From Deltaproteobacteria bacterium (GTDB taxonomy: Bacteria; Desulfobacterota; Desulfobaccia; Desulfobaccales; 0-14-0-80-60-11), in assembly GCA_016875015.1 (NCBI GenBank), contig VGSJ01000014.1, positions 1 to 47,476 of the forward strand: a stretch of 47,476 nucleotides of DNA. Direction: 5' to 3'. The notes below the pieces were generated by a model that saw only the letters and a program-made list of their open reading frames with translations, was not told where the DNA came from and searched no databases. Each line of letters starts with the position of its first letter. Position 1 is the stretch's first letter. Made by a program: the position numbers and the translations under genes. Positions 6,432 through 14,629 of this stretch are shown here, in pieces.

Positions 6432-7598
6432 TTAAGCCGCCCGCAGGGCATCCAACAGCGGCAGGCGGGCCGCCTTGAGGGAGGGCAGCAAGCCCCCCAC
6501 CAGGCCCATGCCCACGCCGAAGAGCAGGCTTTTGACCATGATGTCCGAAGTCAGGGCGAACTTGAAGGTGATCTCGGCGAAGCTGGACCAGTTGATGGTG
6601 GAGAGCGTCAAGAAGTTCAGGAGGGAGGCCGGCGCCAGACCCAGGAGCCATCCCAGGAACCCGAGGAACATGGACTCCAGGAGGAAGGCGGCCAGGATGT
6701 GATGCCGTTTGAACCCCAGGGCCCGGAGGGTGCCGATCTCGGAGACCCGGGCCCCCACCTGGGCGTACATGGTGACCATGGCCCCCAGGATGGCCCCCAC
6801 GCCGAAAATCCCGGTGAGCACCAGCCCCAGGAGGCGGATGAAGGTGGCCAGGCGCCGGGACTGGTTTTCATAAAATTCCACTTCCCGGAGCACCTGCACC
6901 GGCAGGCGGGGGTCGCTCTCCAGGCGGGCCTTGAGCGCGTCGAAGGCCGCGGGGTCCCGGAGGCGCAAGATCACCGAAGAGAAGGCCGTGCGCCGGAAGG
7001 CGGCGAGCAGGGTCTCCACGTCCCCCCAGAGCTCCGAAGAAAAGCCGGTGTTGCCCGCATCCATGACGCCCACCACCTGCCACTGGCGCATGGCGAAGCG
7101 CAGGGTCTCCCCCAGCCCGGCCCCCTGAAAGCGCCGGGCGATCTGGGCCCCGGCCACGATCTCAGTGGACCCGGGCGAAAGGAATCGCCCGGCGCTCAGG
7201 CGCACCTCCCGCCGCAACTCCGGCGACACCGGCTGCACCCCCCGGATGATGACGTTGGCCGGGTTGCCGCTGCCCCGCTTGGGCAGGTTGATGAGCACGA
7301 TGGCCTCGCCCGCCACCAGGCGGCGGCCCTCCTTATCCAAAGCCACTTCGGGCTGGGCATTGATGATCCCGGCCTGGTTGCGGTCGATGGCGCTCTGTAC
7401 CTCGGATTCGGACCCGGCCCGGAGCACCACCACGTTGTCAAAGGAGCCGGTGGCCACCAGGGTGCGCCGGAGCCCCTCGGAGAGCATGAGCACCGCCGCA
7501 AAGACGAAAACGACCAGCGCCATGCCCGCGGCGGTGAGAAAGGTGGTAAGCCGCCGGGCCAGGAGGTTACGATAGCTGTATGAGATGGGAATGGGCAT
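6432..7598 (-). CDS. MacB/FtsX-type ABC transporter permease (orphan)
   Basis: A 388-residue inner-membrane protein: one N-terminal transmembrane helix (about residues 16-40), a large periplasmic MacB-PCD-like domain (to about 255), then three helices in the FtsX domain (IFGVGAILGAMVTMYAQV, RVSEIGTLRALGFKR, LLFGVGMGLVGGLLPSLKAARL). The EIGTLRALGF motif is the coupling segment that touches the ATPase. Such permeases move lipoproteins, peptides or drugs, or act in cell division. No ABC ATPase or periplasmic adaptor gene lies next to it, which is unusual. Its stop codon shares a base with the flanking MITE end, so the C-terminus may have been trimmed or replaced by the insertion. Confidence 0.87.
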   Translation of the reverse strand: MPIPISYSYRNLLARRLTTFLTAAGMALVVFVFAAVLMLSEGLRRTLVATGSFDNVVVLRAGSESEVQSAIDRNQAGIINAQPEVALDKEGRRLVAGEAIVLINLPKRGSGNPANVIIRGVQPVSPELRREVRLSAGRFLSPGSTEIVAGAQIARRFQGAGLGETLRFAMRQWQVVGVMDAGNTGFSSELWGDVETLLAAFRRTAFSSVILRLRDPAAFDALKARLESDPRLPVQVLREVEFYENQSRRLATFIRLLGLVLTGIFGVGAILGAMVTMYAQVGARVSEIGTLRALGFKRHHILAAFLLESMFLGFLGWLLGLAPASLLNFLTLSTINWSSFAEITFKFALTSDIMVKSLLFGVGMGLVGGLLPSLKAARLPLLDALRAA

Positions 7599-7713
7599 CA
7601 GGGATCATCGGAGAGATGTATTAGCAATCTGCTGATATCTATCAGCTAACTTGCCGCGAGTAGCTTCTGTAATATAATCATTTTATAAACTTACTGTCTT
7701 TACTTTTTTCTAG

Positions 7714-7745
7714 CCGTAGGGCGGGAAAGCGAAGCGCATCCCGCC
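7714..7745 (+). repeat. Left REP flank of the RAYT gene
   Basis: A 32-bp sequence that is the perfect reverse complement of 8306-8337 on the other side of the transposase gene. Each copy is itself a hairpin: GGCGGGA and TCCCGCC arms around AAGCGAAGCGCA. Confidence 0.9.
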
Positions 7746-7770
7746 TTCAGCATTAGGGCAACCTAAAATC

Positions 7771-8298
7771 ATGCCGCAATATATTCGCGCCTTTCTTCCG
7801 GGAGGCACGTTCTTTTTCACGGTTACGCTCCTGGAACGCCACCGAAAACTTTTGACCGAACACATTGACGATCTTCGGGCTGTGTTCAAAGCGGCTCGTC
7901 AACGTCGACCTTTTACGGTCGAGGCCGTGGTCATCTTGCCCGATCACCTGCATTGCATCTGGACATTGCCTCCCGGGGACGCCGATTTCTCCACGCGATG
8001 GCATGATATTAAAGCGCGATTTGCCGCACAAATTCCCGGAGGGGAAAGACTTTCAGCGCGGCGGCTACAGAAGGGAGAGCGAGGCATTTGGCAGCGACGT
8101 TTTTGGGAGCACGTCATCCGCGACGAGCGGGATTATGAGCGTCACGTTGATTACATCCATTACAATCCAGTAAAACACGGTCACGTGACCAGGGCTGCGG
8201 ATTGGCCTTATTCAAGCTTTCATCGTTACGTACGATCCGGTATTTATGACCTTGAGTGGGCGGCAGATGATGATGTTAGGCGTCTGGAGATGGAATGA
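7771..8298 (+). CDS. REP-associated tyrosine transposase (RAYT, Y1/HUH family)
   Basis: A 175-residue single-strand DNA transposase of the IS200-like TnpA_REP group. The HUH metal motif is H59-L60-H61 (PDHLHCIW) and the nucleophile lies in YIHYNPVKHG (Tyr128, possibly Tyr131). RWHDIKARFA and IWQRRFWEHVIRDERDYERH are typical of the family. RAYTs cut and join REP palindromes and are thought to have spread them; they usually stay as single domesticated copies. Here the gene sits between perfectly inverted 32-bp REP copies 26 bases upstream and 8 bases downstream. All catalytic residues appear present. Confidence 0.95.
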   Translation: MPQYIRAFLPGGTFFFTVTLLERHRKLLTEHIDDLRAVFKAARQRRPFTVEAVVILPDHLHCIWTLPPGDADFSTRWHDIKARFAAQIPGGERLSARRLQKGERGIWQRRFWEHVIRDERDYERHVDYIHYNPVKHGHVTRAADWPYSSFHRYVRSGIYDLEWAADDDVRRLEME

Positions 8299-8305
8299 GG
8301 CGAAA

Positions 8306-8337
8306 GGCGGGATGCGCTTCGCTTTCCCGCCCTACGG
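8306..8337 (-). repeat. Right REP flank of the RAYT gene
   Basis: Perfect inverted copy of 7714-7745. It begins eight bases after the RAYT stop codon. Confidence 0.9.
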
Positions 8338-8346
8338 GCTGCCTAT

Positions 8347-8532
8347 TTAATTTGACTGCCATCTCTCCCAATTCAGAAGATCCCATAAGTTCCTCCAGAA
8401 ATTGATACTATCTGAAATCATGCGGCAACCATGGTCACCGAAGTCAAAAAGTGGTCTTAGGACTTCTTCCCCCGTCGCAAGATCCCTCAAAGTTTCTGTT
8501 ATTGAATCCTCTTCTCGGCGGAATGATAACAC
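8347..8532 (-). CDS. Possible small protein or gene remnant next to the RAYT element
   Basis: Sixty-one codons (from a GTG) give a protein-like sequence (REEDSITETLRDLATGEEVL, NFWRNLWDLLNWERW) that I cannot assign. The open frame continues about 12 more codons upstream but without an ATG; an ATG lies there in a neighbouring frame, so a frameshifted start or a C-terminal fragment is possible. No clear ribosome site. It lies just beyond the right REP flank. Confidence 0.3.
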   Translation of the reverse strand: MLSFRREEDSITETLRDLATGEEVLRPLFDFGDHGCRMISDSINFWRNLWDLLNWERWQSN

Positions 8533-8701
8533 AAATTCCAGTTTTAAAGTATTTTTCCATAGCCATTAATTTTATGCTCTATAGAGACTCACTTGCCAAA
8601 ACCGCGACTGATCAAAAAAATTAGAAAATTAGAGCTATGACCGGCATCATGAAATGCCCTTTTGGTGGGGAAGATGCTGGAATGTCGCGGGGGAGGAATC
8701 C

Positions 8702-8992
8702 TCAATCCGGAGGAGGCGTCGGCGGGGTAATTTCGCAATACTCCCGGATGAGGCGGGCGGGAAACTCGTGGGTGAAGCGGACCGTCAGTTTAGCATGCAG
8801 TTCCCAGGCCTCGCCCGGGGTAGAGGTCGCCACGGTGAACTCCGGTTGTTTCAAGCGCCGGGGCAGATAGAAGAAATTGGCCTCAAAGATGGCGGTCTCA
8901 AAGAGGTTCTCGTCCTTGCGGATGGTGGACACCACGAATCGCCGCCGGGTGGGCCGGTTTTTGACTTTATTGAATAAGCCTTTTTCGGTCAT
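8702..8992 (-). CDS. Conserved-looking hypothetical protein downstream of D-Ala-D-Ala carboxypeptidase
   Basis: A 96-residue protein with no signal peptide and no family I recognise. Its first half is basic (KVKNRPTRRRFVVSTIRKDE), and the second half has alternating hydrophobic segments (LHAKLTVRFTHEFPARLIREY), ending in a proline tail. It starts 28 bases after the carboxypeptidase stop codon on the same strand and probably shares its transcript. The ribosome site is weak. Coding status rests on length, the operon position and a plausible composition. Confidence 0.55.
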   Translation of the reverse strand: MTEKGLFNKVKNRPTRRRFVVSTIRKDENLFETAIFEANFFYLPRRLKQPEFTVATSTPGEAWELHAKLTVRFTHEFPARLIREYCEITPPTPPPD

Positions 8993-9020
8993 AACGTCGG
9001 AGGCCCCCGGCCTCTCGGGA

Positions 9021-10013
9021 CTATTGCGGGATGCTCCTGGATTTTTTCTTGACGGACGATTTTTTCTTGACCGGCGCCGACCCCGCGCCGCTCATCACCA
9101 CCGCGCGCCGCTTTTGGCTGGACCCCTTGGCGATGCGGGCCTTGCCTTTGCTGGCCTTAGCAAACCAGAGCTTCTCTTCCGCCGGCGGCAGCTTGGCGAT
9201 GGGCGTCCCCGCCAGCTCGAAGCCCTTTTCAATCAGCGGCCGCAGATCGGCCCACTTCTTCGTGCTCCCCATCATGGCGACGATGATTTCCTGGTCGCCG
9301 TTTTTAAACAGCCCCACATAGGTGTGCTTGGAGGCCCGGGTGTACCCGGTTTTCCCCGCCACCGCCAGGGGCGTGGTGAAGAGGAAGCGGTTGTGATTCC
9401 TCAGTTCCCGGTCGCCCTGGATGGTGAAATACTTGGTGGACATAATCTTGGCCAGTTCCGGGTCGCTCATGGCCCGGCGAAACATCAGGGCCAGGTCCTG
9501 GGCGGTGGAGTACTGATTCTCGGCCGGCAGGCCGTTGGCCGTGGCCAGGGTCGTGCGATAGGCGCCCCACTGCCGCACTTCCTGGGTGAGCTGATGGGCG
9601 AAGGCCGACTCGCTGCCGCTCACCTTTTCCGCCAGGGCCCGGGCGGCGTCGTTGGCCGAAGACAGCAGGAGGGCGTAGAGCAACTCCTGCACGGTGTAGG
9701 TCTCTCCCGGTTTGATGCCGATTTTGGACGCCGGCGCCGCCGCCGCATAAGGGCTGACACCCACCTTGTCGTTCATCTTCAGGTGCTCCACCACCGACAA
9801 AGCGGTCATGACCTTGATGGTGCTGGCCGGAGGAAAAAAGAGCTGGGGGTTGAGGGCTAGTAAAATCTTGCCGGTTTTGGCATCCATAATGACAAAGGAG
9901 CGGGCGGAGATGTTAAATCCTTCCTCATCCTGACCTGCGGCAAATCCTGCGGCCACTGTCAAAATTGCCAGAACCACAATAACCGAAAGTCCATATTTGA
10001 CGCGAAAACTCAT
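9021..10013 (-). CDS. D-alanyl-D-alanine carboxypeptidase (PBP5/6-type, S11 family)
   Basis: A 330-residue periplasmic penicillin-binding protein that trims the terminal D-Ala from peptidoglycan stem peptides. A signal peptide covers about residues 1-27. The three active-site motifs are visible: S64-T-I-K67, S119-A-N121 and K221-T-G223, at normal spacing. The beta-rich C-terminal PBP5 domain is largely missing; instead the protein ends in a Lys/Ser-rich tail (KKKSSVKKKSRS) of the kind that could bind wall polymers or membrane surface. It lies upstream of a small hypothetical gene on the same strand. Confidence 0.93.
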   Translation of the reverse strand: MSFRVKYGLSVIVVLAILTVAAGFAAGQDEEGFNISARSFVIMDAKTGKILLALNPQLFFPPASTIKVMTALSVVEHLKMNDKVGVSPYAAAAPASKIGIKPGETYTVQELLYALLLSSANDAARALAEKVSGSESAFAHQLTQEVRQWGAYRTTLATANGLPAENQYSTAQDLALMFRRAMSDPELAKIMSTKYFTIQGDRELRNHNRFLFTTPLAVAGKTGYTRASKHTYVGLFKNGDQEIIVAMMGSTKKWADLRPLIEKGFELAGTPIAKLPPAEEKLWFAKASKGKARIAKGSSQKRRAVVMSGAGSAPVKKKSSVKKKSRSIPQ

Positions 10014-10396
10014 GTGACCCCTTACACACGGTAATGATCTTCGGACCCGGCGGCCTCGGTAAAATCTGCAACCTTATACTATAAAAAAATTCCCCGCTTG
10101 GCAAATCAGAATAGCCGGGAGGGGACAGGAAAACCGCAGGAAGGATGAATTTACCGGGATGGCGTCCGGAGGCCGATTACGGCAGGTGGGCGCTGGTAGG
10201 GCGCGTCTCACGCGCCATTCTTGATGGTTTCGCAAAAAGTCCAAATTCCCTCCCCCTTGATGGGGGAGGGTTAGGGTGGGGGTGAAATAATTAATATCTT
10301 CGATTGGTTATATTCCCCCTCCCCTTAATCCCCTCCCACCAGGGGAGGGGATTAAGACTTTTTACGAGGTCATCATTCTTGGGGCGCAGCTTCGGA
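10014..10396. repeat. Intergenic repeats: REP palindrome and C/G-rich inverted pair
   Basis: No gene is seen. The stretch contains the GGCGCGT-CTC-ACGCGCC palindrome (10200-10216) and a pair of CCCTCCCC/GGGGAGGG hairpins in opposite orientation (about 10248-10356) of the same repeat class as at 43.55 and 47.36 kb. They lie between two convergent-to-parallel minus-strand genes. Confidence 0.55.
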
Positions 10397-10735
10397 TTAG
10401 CCGGCTTTCTCCAGTTCTTTCAAGTAGTCCAACGGCGGGTAATAACCGGGAAACCGGTGCAGTTCCTGGCCATCGGCCCCGAAGACCAGGGTGGTGGGCG
10501 CCCCGGTAACGTTGAATTTTTTCACGATGTCCATGTTTTTGCGCCCGTCCAGGCGCACCGGGATGTACTTGGAATTTACCTCCTGGACAACTCCCGCATC
10601 CACATGAGTCTCAGTGTGCAGGTGCGTACAATGGGGGCACCCATCCATATACAGTTCCAGCAAGACGCGGCGGTTTTCTTTTTTTGCCTCGTTAAGAGCC
10701 GAGTCCCAGCTGTCCCGCCAGTTTATTTCTCCCAT
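10397..10735 (-). CDS. Thioredoxin-like protein (CPHC active site)
   Basis: A 112-residue thioredoxin-fold protein: VLLELYMDGCPHCTHLHTET holds the redox pair Cys33-Pro-His-Cys36, and the cis-proline loop is visible in NVTGAPTTLVFGADGQEL. It has no signal peptide, so it probably works in the cytoplasm as a thiol-disulfide reductase. The CPHC motif is more like DsbA than classical thioredoxin (CGPC). I start it at ATG 10735 (MGEINWRDSW), which has GGAAAGGAG upstream; the track begins 17 codons earlier without domain support. Confidence 0.85.
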   Translation of the reverse strand: MGEINWRDSWDSALNEAKKENRRVLLELYMDGCPHCTHLHTETHVDAGVVQEVNSKYIPVRLDGRKNMDIVKKFNVTGAPTTLVFGADGQELHRFPGYYPPLDYLKELEKAG

Positions 10736-11011
10736 TACGTGACTCCTTTCCTTCAGGGAATTTTTACCGTAACTCCAGGCCGGCAATGGCCGCGCTCCGA
10801 CTGCGGCGTATGGTTTCAGCCCCTACCGCCCGTATGACTTGAAACATAAGATAAGGTGCGTCTCAGCAAAGGCAAGGACTAAAAGCAACGTCCGGCTCTC
10901 GGCTGTCTTTTTCCCGGGGAGATGGTATGATGGTTGAGCCTTGCCGGCAGTTTACTCCATGACCTTGAGCAGCTCACGCCGGGGCTTGAACCGGCGCCGA
11001 CCTGAAACCTG

Positions 11012-12166
11012 ATGGGTGCCATGGTTTATCTGGTTTTTCTCCTTCTGACGGCCGCCTGGTTCTACCAGTTCCTGGCCCTGGTCTGTCTGGGGCGATTTTT
11101 TCGCCCCTCGCCCTCGGCCCCACCGGTGGAAACCGGCCCCGGCATCACCGTGTTCAAGCCCCTTAAGGGCCTTGCACCCCTCTCCCGGGAATGCCTGACG
11201 AGCTTTCTGACCCAGGATTACCACCCCTACCAGGTGCTCTTCGGGGTGCGGGACCCGGATGACCCGGTGCTGGCGCTCCTCCGGGAATTGTCCCGGGCTT
11301 ATCCCCGGTGCGACCTTTCGGTGGTCATCTGCCCGGAAGATCTGGGCCTCAACCCCAAAATCAGCACCTTGCGCCAGCTTCTGCCCCGGGCCCGGTATGA
11401 CCTCCTGGTGATCGCCGACGGGGATGTCAAGGTGGGCCCCGATTACTTAGCCCAGGTGGCCGCGGCCTTCAGGCAGCCGGGGGTGGGCCTGGTGAGCTGC
11501 CCCTACCGGGCTGGCCCCAGCCGCACGCTGGGTTCCTTGCTGGAGGCCCTGACCGTCACCGCCGATTTTATCCCTTCGGTGGCCGTCGCCAACTACGTCG
11601 AGGGCGTGCGCTTCGCCCTGGGGGCCACCATGGCCCTGACCCGGCAGGCCCTCGCCGCCATCGGCGGCCTGGCCCCCCTGGCCGACTTCCTGGCGGACGA
11701 CTATCAGCTGGGCTTTCGCATCGCCCAGACCGGGCTTCAGGTCAAAATTCTCCCTTACGTGGTGGAGACCAACAACCCGGAGATGAGTTTCTCGGATTAT
11801 CTGGCCCACCAGCTCCGCTGGGCCCGCACCTACCGGGTCTGCCGCCCGGCGGGTTATCTGGCCTACGGCATCACCCACGCCCTGGTGTACAGCCTCGCCA
11901 TCCTGCTGGCAACGGGCCTGGCCCCCTGGGCCTGGGGGCTGGCCGCGGCCACTCTGGTCCTCCGGGGCGCCCTGGCCGGGTTCTCCGAGCGCCGCTGTCT
12001 CAAGGGCGACCTGCCCCTTGCGGCCTTTGCCCTCCTGCCTCTGAAAGACCTGCTCGCCTTCGGACTCTGGCTCGCAAGTTTCCTGGGCCGCCGGGTCAAT
12101 TGGGGGGGGCGCTCTTTCCGGGTGACCCCGGAGGGTAATTTGGCGCCCCGGACAGACTCCCCGTGA
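11012..12166 (+). CDS. hpnI: HpnI-like glycosyltransferase (GT21, ceramide-glucosyltransferase type)
   Basis: A 384-residue membrane glycosyltransferase. An N-terminal helix (YLVFLLLTAAWFYQFLALV) anchors a GT-A domain with KPLKGLAPLSRECL, the metal-binding ADGDV, the acceptor motif DDYQLG and the processive-type QLRWARTYR box; two to three more helices follow. In hopanoid producers HpnI transfers N-acetylglucosamine to bacteriohopanetetrol. Usual partners (hpnJ, hpnK, squalene-hopene cyclase) are not in the window, so a different lipid acceptor is possible. The start could be ATG 11012 or 11021. larB follows after 39 bases on the same strand. Confidence 0.8.
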   Translation: MGAMVYLVFLLLTAAWFYQFLALVCLGRFFRPSPSAPPVETGPGITVFKPLKGLAPLSRECLTSFLTQDYHPYQVLFGVRDPDDPVLALLRELSRAYPRCDLSVVICPEDLGLNPKISTLRQLLPRARYDLLVIADGDVKVGPDYLAQVAAAFRQPGVGLVSCPYRAGPSRTLGSLLEALTVTADFIPSVAVANYVEGVRFALGATMALTRQALAAIGGLAPLADFLADDYQLGFRIAQTGLQVKILPYVVETNNPEMSFSDYLAHQLRWARTYRVCRPAGYLAYGITHALVYSLAILLATGLAPWAWGLAAATLVLRGALAGFSERRCLKGDLPLAAFALLPLKDLLAFGLWLASFLGRRVNWGGRSFRVTPEGNLAPRTDSP

Positions 12167-12205
12167 ATTTGACTTTCGCGCCGGTCTCAGTTAAGGAATA
12201 ATTCT

Positions 12206-12958
12206 ATGGATAGCAAAGTTCTGCAGCAGTTGCTCAAGGAGGTTCAGGCCGGGCGCCTGCCGGTGGCCGAGGCCGTTGAGCGTCTCCGAACCCTGCCCTT
12301 CGAAGACCTGGGGTTCGCCCGGGTGGACCATCACCGCCAGCTCCGCCAGGGTTTCCCCGAAGTGGTGTTCGCCGCGGGCAAGAGCCTGGAGCAGATCCGG
12401 GGCATCCTCACGGCCCTCTGCGCCCGGGCCGACCACGTCCTGGTGACCCGCCTGGCCCCTGAGGCGGCGGCGGCGCTCACGCTTGACTTTCCCAACGCCC
12501 GCTATTACCGCGATTCCCAGGCGTTGACCCTCAGCCGGGGAGAAATCCCCGACCGGGGCCGGGGCCTGATCCTGGTGATCTCGGCCGGAACCTCCGATAT
12601 CCCCGTGGCCGAAGAAGCCCTGGTCACCGCCCGAATCATGGGCCACCGGGCCGAAGCCCTTTACGACGTGGGGGTGGCCGGCCTGCACCGCCTCCTGGCC
12701 CACCAGGAACTGCTGGCCCAGGCCACCTGCTGCATTGTGGTGGCAGGCATGGAAGGGGCGCTGCCCAGCGTGGTGGCGGGGCTGGTGGACCGGCCGGTGA
12801 TCGCGGTCCCAACCAGCGTGGGCTATGGCGCTTCCTTCGGCGGCCTGGCGGCGCTGTTGGCCATGCTCAACTCCTGCGCCGCCGGCCTGGCGGTGGTCAA
12901 CATCGACAACGGTTTCGGCGCCGGCTACCTGGCGGCCCTGATGAACCGAAAGGATTGA
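12206..12958 (+). CDS. larB: LarB, nickel-pincer cofactor biosynthesis carboxylase
   Basis: A 250-residue protein of the AIR-carboxylase (PurE-like) superfamily. LarB carboxylates and hydrolyses nicotinic acid adenine dinucleotide in the first step of nickel-pincer nucleotide synthesis, the cofactor of lactate racemase and relatives. Features: FARVDHHRQLRQGFPEVVFA, then the Rossmann-like core ILVISAGTSDIPVAEEA, DVGVAGLHR, VAGMEGALPSVVAGL, PTSVGYGASFGG and NIDNGFGAGY near the end. Length is normal. larC, larE and a LarA enzyme are not in the window. AAGGAATAATTCT before the ATG gives a ribosome site. Confidence 0.93.
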   Translation: MDSKVLQQLLKEVQAGRLPVAEAVERLRTLPFEDLGFARVDHHRQLRQGFPEVVFAAGKSLEQIRGILTALCARADHVLVTRLAPEAAAALTLDFPNARYYRDSQALTLSRGEIPDRGRGLILVISAGTSDIPVAEEALVTARIMGHRAEALYDVGVAGLHRLLAHQELLAQATCCIVVAGMEGALPSVVAGLVDRPVIAVPTSVGYGASFGGLAALLAMLNSCAAGLAVVNIDNGFGAGYLAALMNRKD

Positions 12959-12977
12959 TTCAGAGGAGAGTAAGGGC

Positions 12978-13709
12978 GTGTTACAAACTCTGGCAGCAGT
13001 CACCCTGGGACTCAGCATCATGCTATCAGGCTGCGCGGCGTTGAAGGCGGCCCCTTCCAAGGGCGCGGGCTTTGTGCCGGTGGCGCAGATGGCGAAGCAG
13101 GAAGATCTCCCTTTCCAGAAGGTCTGGTTCAAGGACGGCGTAGATTTTAAGCGCTATAAGAGCATATATATCCCGGAGGTGCACACCGATTACCTCCTGC
13201 AGTCCAACTGGTGGCAGCAGAACTTCCGCCAGGGCCGGATGAAGGAAGATATGGCCACCATGGCGCAATACCTGCGGCAGGAATTCAAAACCGCGTTCGG
13301 CAACGATCCTTACCACCGTTTTCAGGTGGTGGAAGTCCCGCAGAAAGATTCCCTGACCCTTGAGCTGGCGCTCACGGAACTGGTTCCCAGCAATGTGGCG
13401 CTCAGCGTGTTGGAGTATGCCCCCTATGGCGGCGGCACCGCGGTCAGGGTTATGGAAAGAGCCACGGGCGCCGAGAGCACGGTGGCCTTCGAGGCCAGGA
13501 TGAAGGATTCGGGCACCGGCGACACTCTGGCCATGTTCGCCGACCGCCAGGTGAAAAAAATCAGGATCATTGATTTCAAGGCATTCACCTGGTATGCCCA
13601 CGGCAAGGACATCATCAAGGAGTGGGCCGAACAGTTCGTGAGGCTCGCCAATCAGCGGCCGGGAGAGGTCATCGAGGGTTCCAGCGCCTTCACCCTGATG
13701 CCCTGGTAA
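12978..13709 (+). CDS. DUF3313-like lipoprotein
   Basis: A 243-residue lipoprotein: a short signal peptide ends in the lipobox LSGC (Cys at about residue 19), so it should be tethered to the outer or inner membrane. The body (FKRYKSIYIPEVHTDYLLQS, LTLELALTELVPSN, VAFEARMKDSGTGDTLAMFADRQ, WYAHGKDIIKEWAEQFVRLAN) follows the pattern of DUF3313 proteins, whose role is unknown. It starts with GTG after GAGGAGAGTAAGGG and lies 19 bases after larB, so the two are probably co-transcribed. Confidence 0.75.
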   Translation: MLQTLAAVTLGLSIMLSGCAALKAAPSKGAGFVPVAQMAKQEDLPFQKVWFKDGVDFKRYKSIYIPEVHTDYLLQSNWWQQNFRQGRMKEDMATMAQYLRQEFKTAFGNDPYHRFQVVEVPQKDSLTLELALTELVPSNVALSVLEYAPYGGGTAVRVMERATGAESTVAFEARMKDSGTGDTLAMFADRQVKKIRIIDFKAFTWYAHGKDIIKEWAEQFVRLANQRPGEVIEGSSAFTLMPW

Positions 13710-13807
13710 AGACAGGCCGCGGCTTGCCGAAACCAGGCTGGAGGCCCAGGCGGTTGGGTTGACCGCCCCTTAGGAAAAAATCTCCGACTGCGGAGGCGTG
13801 TGCATCA

Positions 13808-14629
13808 ATGGCGCCAGATCGACCGGAAACCTTGTCTCTCTACCAGCAGATCGACCAGGCAAGCCTGGCCCTGGACAGCAGCTTCAGGTTCCTTTGCCAG
13901 GCCGATTTGCCCTGCTTCAACCAGTGTTGCCGCACCCCCACCATCATCTTAAGCCCTTATGACCTCCTGCGTCTGAAACAGGGTCTGGGCATCACTTCCA
14001 CGGCAGTGCGGGAGCGCTACACCCGGCAGGAAATTGAACCCAATTCAAATCTTCCCCTGGTCTTAATCGATGCTTACCGATCCCCGGAGGGGGGCTGCCC
14101 TTTCCTGGGGGAGCACGGCTGCACGGTTTATCCCCATCGGCCCGCGGCCTGCCGCCTCTTTCCCCTCACCATGGGCAGCCGGCTCACCGCGGACGGCGTC
14201 GTGGACTATTACTTTTGCCGCGGGTTGGATTATTGCCGGGGATTCGCCGCCGGGGTCGAATGGACCGTGGCCTCCTGGATGGCCAACCAGGGATTTCCCG
14301 AGTATGATCAGGGGCGTCGCGCCTGGCTCGAAATTCTCCTTAAAGCCGCTCTGACGGAGCCGCCCGTGGTCGACGCCCAGATGCAGGACCTCTTTGCCAC
14401 CCTGGCTTATGACCTGGACAAATTTCGCCGGTTGGTTTTTGACCCGGTGTTTCTCGAGGCTTACGAGGCTTACGATATAAAGGCCGGGGCCATGGAAGAT
14501 CTCAGGACGGACGACCTGGCCCTCCTCAAGTTCAGTTACCGCTTGCTGCCGGCCGTCCTGTCCGCGGCGGGAGCTCAAAAGATGACTGCGGTTATCCGCG
14601 GGTCAACCAAATTTTTCGAGGTGGACTGA
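13808..14629 (+). CDS. YkgJ-type cysteine-cluster protein
   Basis: A 273-residue cytoplasmic protein with the YkgJ (CxxxCxxCC-type) cluster thought to bind zinc or an Fe-S centre. The cysteines lie in CQADLPCFNQCC near residues 31-42 and in GGCPFLGEHGCTVYPHRPAACRLFPL near residues 95-120. The C-terminal half is helical and less conserved. The function of this family is unproven. GGAGG lies 11 bases before the ATG. It follows the lipoprotein gene on the same strand but after 98 bases. Confidence 0.85.
   Translation: MAPDRPETLSLYQQIDQASLALDSSFRFLCQADLPCFNQCCRTPTIILSPYDLLRLKQGLGITSTAVRERYTRQEIEPNSNLPLVLIDAYRSPEGGCPFLGEHGCTVYPHRPAACRLFPLTMGSRLTADGVVDYYFCRGLDYCRGFAAGVEWTVASWMANQGFPEYDQGRRAWLEILLKAALTEPPVVDAQMQDLFATLAYDLDKFRRLVFDPVFLEAYEAYDIKAGAMEDLRTDDLALLKFSYRLLPAVLSAAGAQKMTAVIRGSTKFFEVD

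Larger units (their letters stand above)
6151..6432. mobile_element. Older MITE-like element, interrupted by a younger one
   Basis: The left end (ATACTAGGTCGCTCTC) is a degraded inverted match to the right end (reverse complement ATACCAAGTTGCCGTC, ending at 6432). Between them lie a REP palindrome (6217-6233) and the complete younger element 6248-6384. It codes for no protein. The last T of its right end is the first base of the stop codon of the adjoining permease gene. Confidence 0.5.

Noticed and set aside
6396-7583. 395-codon plus-strand ORF opposite the ABC permease
   Set aside because: Antisense of a clearly recognisable FtsX/MacB permease; it runs through a MITE and has Gly/Pro/Gln/His-rich random composition.
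10955-11010. tRNA-like T-arm on the minus strand (GCCGGTTCAAGCCCCGGC)
   Set aside because: The stem does not pair in register after the seven-base loop, and no acceptor, D or anticodon arms are found around it.
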